Shown here piece after piece: positions 12,111-20,512 of a stretch of DNA of 64,000 nt. Position 1 is the first letter of the stretch; every line of letters begins with the position of its first letter. Under the pieces are notes generated by a model that was not told where the DNA came from, did not search any database, and saw only the letters and a program-made list of their open reading frames with translations. The stretch covers positions 62,001 to 126,000 of the forward strand of contig NZ_BCYX01000004.1 in the NCBI RefSeq assembly GCF_001598415.1, read 5' to 3'. The translations under genes and the position numbers were made by a program. Source of the DNA: Sphingomonas mali NBRC 15500 (GTDB lineage: Bacteria; Pseudomonadota; Alphaproteobacteria; Sphingomonadales; Sphingomonadaceae).

Positions 12111-12276
12111 GAGCCTGTCCTCTGAAAAAGCCCGCATCGCCACTCACCGATGCCGCGACATTTTTTGCGCAGCATTAACCGCTTAGCCCGCGTAACTCAG
12201 TGACCTACATCATCCGCCCGGAGGCAAAAGAGTGGCGCTTATAGGGGTAGTTCTACTACTCCTTGTCAAGCAATCA

Positions 12277-12297
12277 ATCGTATGTCTTACTGACAAT
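12277..12297. promoter_or_regulatory. Operator-like palindrome between the CmcJ-like gene and the TonB receptor
   Basis: Half-sites ATCGTATGT and ACTGACAAT around CTT (13 of 18). An overlapping perfect pair CGTAT/ATACG also spans the site. It sits about 80 bp before the TonB receptor ATG and could serve both divergent units. Confidence 0.45.
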
Positions 12298-12378
12298 ACG
12301 TACCCATGAAGGTGCGCACGGGCGACACGCTTTCCGGGAGGGGGAGTGGGGCGACACCGTTTCAGGAGAGGACATACG

Positions 12379-14898
12379 ATGCAGAACCCTATTCGTTCGC
12401 ACGCCTCATTGGCATTGTTGACCGGCGTTTCCGCGGCAGCATTATTGTGCGCCGCACCAGCCCATGCCCAGGACGCGAACGCGTCGTCGCCGAGCACGGC
12501 GCCCGCACCGCAAACAGCGGCACCGCCCGCGCCCGAGGCGCAGGCCCAGAATGACGCCTCGGGCTCGCCCGACATCATCGTCACCGCGCAGTTCCGCAAG
12601 GAACGCCTGCAGGACACGCCGCTCGCGATCACCGCGGTGAATGCCGCCCAGCTCGAGGCGAAAAACCAGACCAACCTCGCCCAGATGGCCGATGCGGCGC
12701 CCAACGTGTCGCTCAAACCGCAAGGCGCCTCGTTCGGCCCCTCGATTTCCGCCTCGATCCGCGGCGTCGGCCAGAACGACTTCAACCCTGCCTATGAGCC
12801 GGGCGTCGGGATCTATATCGACGACGTCTATTATCCGCAGCTGACCGGCGCGGTATTCGACCTGCTCGACGTCGACCGGGTCGAGATCCTGCGCGGCCCG
12901 CAAGGCACGCTGTCCGGCCGCAATTCCGAAGGTGGGGCGATCAAGCTTTACTCGAAGATGCCGAATGGCGAGACCAGCGGCTATGTCGAGGCAACCTATG
13001 GCTCGCGCAACCGGATCGGCCTGCGCGCCGGGGCCGATTTCAAACTGACCGACACCTTGTTCGGACGCGTTTCCGGTGTGTTCAAGCAACAGGAAGGCTT
13101 TGTCGACCGGATCGACTATGGCTGCGCTTTCCCGACCAGCGGGGTACCGGCGACGCAAGCGGCCGGCCATTGCAAGATCGATAAGCTCGGCGGCGTCGGC
13201 TATCAGGCGGTGCGCGGTATCCTGCGCTGGGAACCGAGCAGCAAGCTCGATGTGACGGTGATCGGCGACTATACGCATGACGAGCATACGATCGCGGGCG
13301 AAGTGCTGCTGGCGGTCCAGACGGTCAACAACGGCAACGTCAACGCGGCGCCGGGCGTGCCGTATGATAGCCGCTTCATCTGCGGGCGCTTCTGCAACTA
13401 CATCACGGTTGGGCAGCCGGCGGCCACCTGGGCCGGGCCAGTGGCGCCCGGCGTCCCCATGGCGGCGACGCAAGGTAACGACCGCAGCCTGTACGACGGC
13501 TGGGGCGTTTCGGGCCAGATCAACTACCGGTTGAGCGACGCCATCTCGCTCACCTCGATCACCGGCTATCGCAAGTTCGACACGCGCTTCGATTCGGACG
13601 ACGACCTTTCGCCGGCGAATATCGGCTTTGGCCGCAACCGGTTGAAGAACTGGAGCTTGAGCGAGGAATTGCGGCTGAGCGCCAAGCTGGCCAAGGGCAT
13701 CGATCTGACCGTCGGCGGTTACTACTTCAAGCAGAAGTCGGTCTACGATTCACAGCAGGATCTGCGCTACGTCGTGATCCCGCTGCAATTCCTCCAGCCC
13801 GACCCGACCGAGGCCGAGGCCAAGGCGTTCTTCGCGCATCTGTCTTGGGAAGCGTTCCGCGGCTTCACGCTCAGCGGCGGCGTCCGTTATACCGACGAGT
13901 CCAAGGACCAGACCTATTACCGCCTGAATTACAACGGCACGGTCAACGCCTTCCTCGATCCGGTCGGCGCGGTTTACGGCGTTGGCTATTCCGGGCCGGA
14001 CACGCGGGACTATAACGGCAACGGCAACACGAGCGAAATCGTCACCGCGCTGTCGGGACTGACTGCCAAATATAGCGCCAAGCGCTGGGATTATCGGATC
14101 GCGGCCGATTACCGCTTCTCGCCCGAGCTGATGGTCTATGCGTCCTTCTCCACCGGCTTCAAGGGAGGCGGCAGCAATCCGCGGCCGTTCAACGCAGGCC
14201 AGGTGATCTCCTTCCAGCCGGAAGAGCTGCGCGCCTATGAAGTCGGCTTCAAGAGCGACCTGTTCGACCGCAAGGTCCGCTTCAACGTCGCCGGCTTCAT
14301 CAACGACTACACCAATATCCAGATCCCGGTGCTTACCTGTCCGACCGCGCCCTGCGCCGCGCGGCTCAATGCCGGGGCAGGCAAGATCAAGGGGTTCGAG
14401 GCCGAGTTGTCGCTGTTCCCCGTCCAGGGTTTGGCGATCGACGCGTCGCTCAGCTATCTGTCGTTCAAATATGACGCGAGCAGCCTGAATCCGGCGGCGG
14501 CCTATCCGACCAACCCGGGCGGTGTCCTGTCCAGCGATCCGCCGACGGTGCCGCCATGGAAGTTCAGCGCGGGCGCCCAGTACAAGATCGAGATGGGCAG
14601 CGCAGGCAGCATCACGCCGCGCGTCGACATGACCTATCAGGACAAGCAATTCACCGGGCCGACCGTCATCGGCACGACGCGGATCCTGAACTTCATTCCC
14701 TCTTATACCCTGGTCAACGCACGGCTGACCTGGGCCAATGAGAAGGGAGACCTCAGCGTCTCGCTCGAGGCGCAGAACCTCTTCGACAAATATTATCTGC
14801 TGACGATCTTCGATCTGCGCGGCGCCGGCGCCGGCTTCCGCAAGGGTCGGCCGGGGTCGCCGCAGGAATTCGCGGTGACGATCAAGAAGAAGTTCTGA
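12379..14898 (+). CDS. TonB-dependent outer-membrane receptor
   Basis: Energy-dependent outer-membrane import, probably of lignin-derived dimers or monomers (context only). 839 residues from ATG 12379 behind AGGAGAGGACATACG; an earlier in-frame ATG at 12346 would break the signal peptide. The signal peptide ends near APAHAQ. A Pro/Ala linker follows, then the plug domain (SPDIIVTAQFRKERLQDTPL, RGVGQNDFNPAYEPGVGIYI, DVDRVEILRGPQGTLSGRNS), and the beta-barrel ends in a terminal aromatic, AVTIKKKF, as expected for BAM recognition. No sigma/anti-sigma pair is nearby. Upstream region carries an operator-like palindrome. Confidence 0.92.
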   Translation: MQNPIRSHASLALLTGVSAAALLCAAPAHAQDANASSPSTAPAPQTAAPPAPEAQAQNDASGSPDIIVTAQFRKERLQDTPLAITAVNAAQLEAKNQTNLAQMADAAPNVSLKPQGASFGPSISASIRGVGQNDFNPAYEPGVGIYIDDVYYPQLTGAVFDLLDVDRVEILRGPQGTLSGRNSEGGAIKLYSKMPNGETSGYVEATYGSRNRIGLRAGADFKLTDTLFGRVSGVFKQQEGFVDRIDYGCAFPTSGVPATQAAGHCKIDKLGGVGYQAVRGILRWEPSSKLDVTVIGDYTHDEHTIAGEVLLAVQTVNNGNVNAAPGVPYDSRFICGRFCNYITVGQPAATWAGPVAPGVPMAATQGNDRSLYDGWGVSGQINYRLSDAISLTSITGYRKFDTRFDSDDDLSPANIGFGRNRLKNWSLSEELRLSAKLAKGIDLTVGGYYFKQKSVYDSQQDLRYVVIPLQFLQPDPTEAEAKAFFAHLSWEAFRGFTLSGGVRYTDESKDQTYYRLNYNGTVNAFLDPVGAVYGVGYSGPDTRDYNGNGNTSEIVTALSGLTAKYSAKRWDYRIAADYRFSPELMVYASFSTGFKGGGSNPRPFNAGQVISFQPEELRAYEVGFKSDLFDRKVRFNVAGFINDYTNIQIPVLTCPTAPCAARLNAGAGKIKGFEAELSLFPVQGLAIDASLSYLSFKYDASSLNPAAAYPTNPGGVLSSDPPTVPPWKFSAGAQYKIEMGSAGSITPRVDMTYQDKQFTGPTVIGTTRILNFIPSYTLVNARLTWANEKGDLSVSLEAQNLFDKYYLLTIFDLRGAGAGFRKGRPGSPQEFAVTIKKKF

Positions 14899-14969
14899 GG
14901 CAATCACGAGGCGAGCGCGGCGGGGGTGGTTCGACCGTCCCTGCCGCGTATCGCGAGGAACGAAGCGAC

Positions 14970-15746
14970 ATGGCGGAAACACCGAGCGTCACTCTCTATC
15001 ATTGGGAACCCAACGCCAATTCGGGCAAGCCCATGCTAACCCTGTTCGAAAAGGGCGTGGCGTTCGACAGCCATTATCTCGACTTGCTGAACTTCGACCA
15101 GCACAAGCCCGATTATCTCGCGATCAATCCGCTCGGTACGATTCCTGCCATGACCCATGGCGACCTCGTACTGACCGAATCGACCGCGATCATGGAATAT
15201 GTCGACGAAGCCTTCCCCGGTCCGCGGCTCATGCCCGACTCCCCCGTCGACACTTGGCGCGTGCGTTGGTGGATGAAGTTCATGGACCAATGGCTCGCGC
15301 CGAGCTTCTCGATGATCGGCTGGAGCGTGTTCGTCGGCCCTTCGGTGCGCAGCCGCGATCCGGCCGAGCTCGACGCGGCGATCGAGCGTATCCCCCTGCC
15401 CGAACGCCGGATCGCCTGGCGCAAGGCGATCAGCGGGGCGTTTTCGGCGGAAGAGATGACTGAATCGCAACGCCGCGTCGCGGTCGGCATCGGCCTGCTG
15501 GAACAAGCGCTCGGGCAGCGCGAATGGCTCGCCTCGGACAGCTACAGCCTTGCCGATATCAACGGCTTCAACCTGGCGTACGCGCTGCCTTTGTCGCAGC
15601 CGCATTTGTCCAATGACGAACTCACGCCCAATATCATGCGCTGGTTGCGGGCAATCTATGCGCGGCCGGCGACCAAATCGTGCTGGGCACTCGGCCGCAC
15701 CGACATGGCCAGGCGCGTCACGATCCTGGAGGGGGAACCGGCATGA
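14970..15746 (+). CDS. Glutathione S-transferase, LigF-like (candidate beta-etherase subunit)
   Basis: 258 residues. N-terminal thioredoxin-like GST domain (YHWEPNANSGKPMLTLFEKG, INPLGTIPAM, then the glutathione-binding TESTAIMEYVDEAFP) and an all-helical C-domain with the SLADINGFN cap motif. The layout is closest to LigF at 29280 and to the GST at 19748. The stop overlaps the next GST's ATG (ATGA), so two distinct GSTs are made from coupled cistrons. That arrangement recalls the heterodimeric beta-etherase BaeA/BaeB of Novosphingobium, which cleaves beta-aryl ethers with glutathione. Enzyme activity is inferred, not shown. Confidence 0.8.
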   Translation: MAETPSVTLYHWEPNANSGKPMLTLFEKGVAFDSHYLDLLNFDQHKPDYLAINPLGTIPAMTHGDLVLTESTAIMEYVDEAFPGPRLMPDSPVDTWRVRWWMKFMDQWLAPSFSMIGWSVFVGPSVRSRDPAELDAAIERIPLPERRIAWRKAISGAFSAEEMTESQRRVAVGIGLLEQALGQREWLASDSYSLADINGFNLAYALPLSQPHLSNDELTPNIMRWLRAIYARPATKSCWALGRTDMARRVTILEGEPA

Positions 15747-16492
15747 CGATTACCCTTTATCACGGCGAACCCAACGGCCCGTCGCTGACCGTGCTGGCGG
15801 CGCTGTTCGAGAAAGGCGCGGACGCCACGCTCGAGCGCATCGATCTCGCCGCGGGCGAACGGCATGGCGCGCGTGTGCCGCACGCGATGGAAGTGGATCA
15901 TTCGATCGAGGGCGAAGGTCCCGTCCTGGTGGTCGACGGCATCCCGATGGCGGACAGCGTGTTCCTCGCTTGCTATCTCGACGATGTGGGACCTGGGCCG
16001 GCGTTGTGTCCGAGCGAGCCCTATGACCGCTGGCGGATGATGACCTGGTGTCGCTACATCGTCGAGCGCGTCGCCCCCGCCGCAGCCTATCTGGGGGTCG
16101 CAGCCAATCCCCCCGCTCGCGTGCCGCAAGGCGTGGCGAGCGTCGATCTCGCCGAACGCTGGAGCGATGCCGTGGCGGGGAAGATCGATGATGCCAGGCG
16201 CGCCGACAGTCACGACAAGATCGTTCAGGCGGTCGAACGGATCGAGCGCGAATTGAGCGACGGCCGCGACTGGCTGATCGACGCATTCTCGATCGCCGAC
16301 CTGGAAAGCTATGCCTGGCTCGCGGGGATGACCGAGCTCGTTCCCGAGGCCTTTGCCGACCGCCCGCGCACCGCCGCGTGGCTGGCGCGGGTCATGGCCC
16401 GGCCCGCCGTGGCGCGCGCGCTGGCAATGGCGACGAGCGCCGCGCCCGAACACATCTGGGCTCCCGGCCCCGAGATCAATCGCTGGGGTTGA
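15743..16492 (+). CDS. Divergent glutathione S-transferase overlapping the preceding GST
   Basis: 249 residues from ATG 15743, overlapping the upstream GST stop by 4 bp. It keeps the YHGEPNGPSLTVLAALFEKG opening and a FSIADLESYAW cap motif. Two hallmark segments are altered: the INPxGxVP loop with the cis-Pro is replaced by a MEVDHSIEGEGPVLVVDG region, and ESTxIxEY becomes DSVFLACY. It may be a partner subunit with weak or no own glutathione activation, working with the gene before it. Similar stoichiometric pairs are known for heterodimeric beta-etherases. Confidence 0.75.
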   Translation: MTITLYHGEPNGPSLTVLAALFEKGADATLERIDLAAGERHGARVPHAMEVDHSIEGEGPVLVVDGIPMADSVFLACYLDDVGPGPALCPSEPYDRWRMMTWCRYIVERVAPAAAYLGVAANPPARVPQGVASVDLAERWSDAVAGKIDDARRADSHDKIVQAVERIERELSDGRDWLIDAFSIADLESYAWLAGMTELVPEAFADRPRTAAWLARVMARPAVARALAMATSAAPEHIWAPGPEINRWG

Positions 16493-16529
16493 TCGCGCGT
16501 CGATCGTCATCTCTGGAGGAAGGCACCGA

Positions 16530-18674
16530 ATGGCTTCGGCACTGCAGCGTACCAATCTAATAGCCCTGTTCGCCGCCAGCATGGCGTTGACCGCTGCCGG
16601 GTGCAGCCGCGACGCCGGCAGCGATGGCGCGGTGACCAAAGGCGGCGTCGATGCGGCGCGTATTACCGCGGCGGCTCCCGACCAATGGCTCTCGACCGGC
16701 CGCACCTATGATGAGCAACGGTTCAGCCCGCTCGACGCGATCAATACCGGCGACGTCGGCAAGCTGGGACTTGCCTGGTCCGCCGACCTCGACACCGCGC
16801 GCGGCCAGGAGGCGACGCCGCTGTTCGTCGATGGCACCCTGTACGTCTCGACCGCCTGGAGCATGGTCAAGGCCTATGACGGGCAAACCGGCAAGCTGCT
16901 CTGGTCTTATGACCCCGCGGTGCCGCGCGAGACGTTGGTCAAGACCTGTTGCGACGCGGTCAATCGTGGCGTGGCGGCATGGGGCGACAAGGTCTTCGTC
17001 GGCACGCTCGACGGCCGGCTGGTCGCGCTCGACCGCGCCACCGGCAAGCCGGTCTGGTCGGTGGTCACGGTCGACCAGAGCAAATCCTACACCATCACCG
17101 GCGCGCCGCGCGTGATCGACGGTCTGGTGATTATCGGCAATGGCGGCGCCGAGTTCGGCGCGCGGGGTTATGTCACCGCGTATGACGCGCAGACCGGCGC
17201 GCAACGCTGGCGGTTTTATACGGTCCCCGCCCAGCCCGGCACCGAGCAGCAACCCGATTACCTCAACAAGGCCGCCTCGACCTGGTTCGGCGAATGGTGG
17301 AAGCAAGGCGGCGGCGGCACTGTCTGGGACTCGATGGCTTACGATCCGGCGCTGGACCTGCTCTATATCGGCGTCGGCAACGGCTCGCCCTGGAACCAGG
17401 CCTATCGGTCGGAGGGCAAAGGCGACAATCTCTATCTGTCGTCGATCGTCGCGATCCGGCCCAAGACCGGCGAGTATGTCTGGCATTACCAGACCACGCC
17501 GGGCGACAGCTGGGACTTCACCGCGACACAGCACATCATCCTCGCCGACCTCACCATCAACGGTCAGAAGCGCAAGGTGCTGATGCAGGCGCCGAAGAAC
17601 GGCTTCTTCTACGTGCTCGACCGCACCAACGGCCAGCTCATCTCCGCCAAGAATTTCGTGCCGGTCAATTGGGCAACCGGTATCGACATGAAGACCGGTC
17701 GCCCGATCGAAACGCCCGAGGCGCGCTATTACAAGACCGGCAAACCTTTCATCGGCTCGCCCGGTGCCGGTGGCGCGCACAGCTGGCAGCCGATGGCGTT
17801 CGATCCCAAGACCGGCCTGGTCTTCATCCCGGCCAATTTGGCCGCTTTCCCCTATTTCCCGGCCAAGGATTGGAAGGCCGCAAAGCTGGGCTTCAACGTC
17901 GGCGTCGACATGGGCGCTGCGGCGATGCCCGCCAATCCCCAGATCCGGGCGGCGGCGGCGCAGGCTACCACGGGCGCGCTGATCGCCTGGGATCCGGTCG
18001 CGCAGAAAGAACGCTGGCGCATATCCTATAAGGGGCCCTGGAATGGCGGCCTGCTCGCGTCGGGCGGCGGCCTGGTCTTCCAGGGCAATGCGACGGGCGA
18101 GTTCGCCGCTTACAGCGCCGCGGACGGTCGCAAATTATGGTCCTTCCCGACCCAGACCGGCGTGATCGCCGCGCCGATCACCTATTCCATCGGCGGCGAG
18201 CAATATGTCGCCGTGCTCGCCGGCTGGGGCGGCATCTGGGCGCTGGCTCCCGGCGTGCTGTCGGACAAGAGCGGGCCGAGCCGCAACATCAGCCGCCTGC
18301 TGGTGTTCAAACTCAACGGATCGGCGACCTTGCCGGCGGCACCGCCGCTCAACAAGACGCCGCTCGATCCTCCCGCTTCCACCGCGCCTGATGCCGTGAT
18401 CGCCGCGGGCGGCGAGCGGTTCGGCCGCTATTGCGGCACCTGCCATGGTGACGCCGCGATCGCCGGCAGCCTCGTCCCCGACCTACGCCATAGCGGCGTG
18501 CTCAACGACGCGGCGACCTGGCGCCAGATCATCTATGACGGCGCGCTGAAGGACAACGGCATGGTCAGCTTCAAAGCGGTGATGACGCCCGAGGAGATCG
18601 AGACCATCCGCGCCTATGTCATCAAGCGAGCCAACCAGGACAAGGCGCTGGAAAAGGCGGCCGGAAAACAGTGA
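16530..18674 (+). CDS. PQQ-dependent quinohemoprotein alcohol dehydrogenase, lipoprotein
   Basis: Periplasmic oxidation of an alcohol with PQQ, passing electrons through a fused cytochrome c. 714 residues from ATG 16530 behind GGAGGA. A lipoprotein signal is followed by a lipobox (ALTAAGC, Cys about 21). The eight-bladed propeller carries the vicinal TCC disulfide (VKTCCDAVNRGVA) that contacts PQQ, and the GDSWDFTATQ segment with the catalytic-type Asp. The C-terminal domain has a heme c site C-G-T-C-H (RYCGTCHGD). It resembles type II quinohemoprotein alcohol dehydrogenases. It follows the GST pair, so a lignin side-chain alcohol is a plausible substrate. PQQ synthesis genes are not in the window. 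Confidence 0.85.
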   Translation: MASALQRTNLIALFAASMALTAAGCSRDAGSDGAVTKGGVDAARITAAAPDQWLSTGRTYDEQRFSPLDAINTGDVGKLGLAWSADLDTARGQEATPLFVDGTLYVSTAWSMVKAYDGQTGKLLWSYDPAVPRETLVKTCCDAVNRGVAAWGDKVFVGTLDGRLVALDRATGKPVWSVVTVDQSKSYTITGAPRVIDGLVIIGNGGAEFGARGYVTAYDAQTGAQRWRFYTVPAQPGTEQQPDYLNKAASTWFGEWWKQGGGGTVWDSMAYDPALDLLYIGVGNGSPWNQAYRSEGKGDNLYLSSIVAIRPKTGEYVWHYQTTPGDSWDFTATQHIILADLTINGQKRKVLMQAPKNGFFYVLDRTNGQLISAKNFVPVNWATGIDMKTGRPIETPEARYYKTGKPFIGSPGAGGAHSWQPMAFDPKTGLVFIPANLAAFPYFPAKDWKAAKLGFNVGVDMGAAAMPANPQIRAAAAQATTGALIAWDPVAQKERWRISYKGPWNGGLLASGGGLVFQGNATGEFAAYSAADGRKLWSFPTQTGVIAAPITYSIGGEQYVAVLAGWGGIWALAPGVLSDKSGPSRNISRLLVFKLNGSATLPAAPPLNKTPLDPPASTAPDAVIAAGGERFGRYCGTCHGDAAIAGSLVPDLRHSGVLNDAATWRQIIYDGALKDNGMVSFKAVMTPEEIETIRAYVIKRANQDKALEKAAGKQ

Positions 18675-18687
18675 AAAGGCAACGCAT

Positions 18688-18708
18688 ACTGTATCCGTGG
18701 CATACATT
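18688..18708. promoter_or_regulatory. Operator-like palindrome upstream of the amidohydrolase-GST-folD unit
   Basis: Half-sites ACTGTATCC and GCATACATT around GTG (15 of 18 arm positions). It lies 68-88 bp upstream of the amidohydrolase ATG and 14 bp after the dehydrogenase stop, the expected place for an operator of the 18776-21423 unit. Confidence 0.55.
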
Positions 18709-18775
18709 ATGCGTTATGCGCCGCCGCACGGAGTCGGTCGTTAGAGACAGGCCGTCGCGCGTCTGAGGAGAGTTC

Positions 18776-19648
18776 ATGCCCATCGATCCCAGCAAGGTCG
18801 TCGCTATCGACGTCCACGTCCACGCCGAGGTGTCGTGTCACGACCCCGAGGATCCGGTGATGGCCAAATTCTTCGACGCGGCGTCGGCCTATTTCAAGGC
18901 CGACCGCAAGCGCCCGACCATCCCCGAGACGATCGACTATTACCGCGCGCAGAACATCGCCTTCTGCCTATTCACGGTCGATTGCGAGAGCGGCATCGGC
19001 GCCAAGCGGATCAGCAATTACGAAATCGCCGAACTGGCCGGGCAGCACGCCGACATCGTCATTCCCTTTGCCTCGATCGATCCGCGCAAGGGCAAATATG
19101 GCGCGCGCGAGGCGCGCGACCTGGTTGAGAATTACGGGGTCAAGGGCTTCAAGTTCCACGGCATCATGCAGGACTGCCACCCGGCCGACCGCGTCGCCTA
19201 TCCGATCTATGAAGTGATCGCCGAATATGGCTTGCCGGCGATCTTCCACACCGGCCATTCGGGCATGGGCACTGGAATGCGCGGCGGCGGGGGCGTTCGC
19301 CTGAAATACGGCCAGCCGATGCTGGTCGACGACGTCGCGGTCGATTTCCCCGACATGAAGATCATCCTTGCGCATCCGAGCTGGCCCTGGACCGACGAGA
19401 GCCTGTCGATGGCGCTGCACAAGGACAATGTCTTCATCGACCTGAGCGGCTGGTCCCCCAAATATTTCCCCAAACAGGTGATCCAGTACGCCAACACCCA
19501 GCTCAAGCATAAGATGATGTTCGGCTCGGACTGGCCGCTTATCCGTCCGGAGAAGTGGATCGACGCGGCCAAGGAAGCAGGGTTCCGCGACGACGTGCTG
19601 CCGCTGATCATGAAGGACAATGCGGTGCGCGTGCTCGGCCTGGGATGA
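18776..19648 (+). CDS. Amidohydrolase-2 family protein (possible decarboxylase/hydrolase)
   Basis: 290 residues, TIM-barrel metal-dependent family that includes LigI, LigJ, LigW and ACMS decarboxylase. Visible features are the metal pair V-H14-V-H16, KGFKFHGIMQD, IFHTGHSG, and MMFGSDWPLIRPE with the conserved Asp. It is clearly distinct from ligW at 52732 and from ligI. The substrate is not recognised. The upstream operator-like site and the downstream GST and folD suggest a role in processing an aromatic carboxylate or lactone released during lignin-dimer turnover. Confidence 0.75.
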   Translation: MPIDPSKVVAIDVHVHAEVSCHDPEDPVMAKFFDAASAYFKADRKRPTIPETIDYYRAQNIAFCLFTVDCESGIGAKRISNYEIAELAGQHADIVIPFASIDPRKGKYGAREARDLVENYGVKGFKFHGIMQDCHPADRVAYPIYEVIAEYGLPAIFHTGHSGMGTGMRGGGGVRLKYGQPMLVDDVAVDFPDMKIILAHPSWPWTDESLSMALHKDNVFIDLSGWSPKYFPKQVIQYANTQLKHKMMFGSDWPLIRPEKWIDAAKEAGFRDDVLPLIMKDNAVRVLGLG

Positions 19649-19747
19649 TCGACGCCGTCGTCCGGATCGTTTCGCCCGACGCCACCAGCCCCGACCGCGC
19701 GACGATCGCCGGCACCCTCAACCCGCTCACCCCTTGAAGGCAGATCG

Positions 19748-20512
19748 ATGGCGCTGAAACTCTATCATGCCGAACCGCTGGCCAATTCGTTGAAGTCGAT
19801 GGCGCCGCTGTTCGAAAAGGGGCTCTCGTTCGAGAGCATCTACGTCAACCTGCACAAGTTCGAGCAGCACGAGCCCTGGTTCCTGGCGATCAATCCCGAG
19901 GGCCAGGTCCCCGTGCTCGACCATAACGGGACGATCGTGACGCATTCCACGGTCATCAATGAATATCTCGAGGATGCCTTTCCGGACGCGCCGCCGCTGC
20001 GGCCGAACACGCCCGCGGGCAATGCGCGGATGCGTTATTGGAACAAGTTCGTCGACGAGCATGTGATGAATCACGTCTCGATGCATGGCTGGCGTCGCCT
20101 GGTGGCCGTAATCACGCGCAAGCTCGCAACGGGAGACTTCGAGCAGTTGATGGCGCGCATCCCCCTGCCCGACCAGCGCCGCAAATGGATGGCGGCGCGC
20201 TCGGGTTTTTCCGACCAGCAGCTTGCCGATGCGACCGCGAAGATCGAATATGCGGTGGACAAGGTCGAACGGCAGCTCGCTGATACTCCCTGGCTCGCCG
20301 GTGAGAGTTTCACGCTTGCCGACATCAATTTCTATTCGCATTGCGGGATGATGGTCGAACGAATGTTCCCGGAGATGGAGATCGCCAAACGCGCGCCGCG
20401 GCTGGTCGAATGGCGCGATCGCGTGACGGCACGTCCCGCGATGCAACAGGCGCTGGCGATGCCGGATCATACCGAACCCGGTTTGCGCACCTGGTCGGGA
20501 CACGCCCGCTAA
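19748..20512 (+). CDS. Glutathione S-transferase, LigF-like
   Basis: 254 residues with the LigF-type N-domain: YHAEPLANSLKSMAPLFEKG, the FEQHEPWFLAINPEGQVPVL loop with the cis-Pro, and glutathione-binding HSTVINEYLEDAFPDAPPL. The C-domain ends with SFTLADINFYSH. It aligns by eye with LigF at 29280, including the FxxHExWFxxINPxGQVPxLDH stretch, so beta-etherase activity is plausible. It sits between the amidohydrolase and folD, and its TAA overlaps the folD ATG by one base. Confidence 0.82.
   Translation: MALKLYHAEPLANSLKSMAPLFEKGLSFESIYVNLHKFEQHEPWFLAINPEGQVPVLDHNGTIVTHSTVINEYLEDAFPDAPPLRPNTPAGNARMRYWNKFVDEHVMNHVSMHGWRRLVAVITRKLATGDFEQLMARIPLPDQRRKWMAARSGFSDQQLADATAKIEYAVDKVERQLADTPWLAGESFTLADINFYSHCGMMVERMFPEMEIAKRAPRLVEWRDRVTARPAMQQALAMPDHTEPGLRTWSGHAR

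Noticed and set aside
12230..12275. A sigma-70-like promoter (TTGTCA element) before the TonB receptor
   Set aside because: A TTGTCA hexamer exists, but no convincing -10 element at 16-18 bp spacing, so no promoter is annotated.
19645..19737. 30-codon frame between the amidohydrolase and GST genes
   Set aside because: No Shine-Dalgarno, no recognisable content, and it overlaps the amidohydrolase stop. Treated as intergenic.
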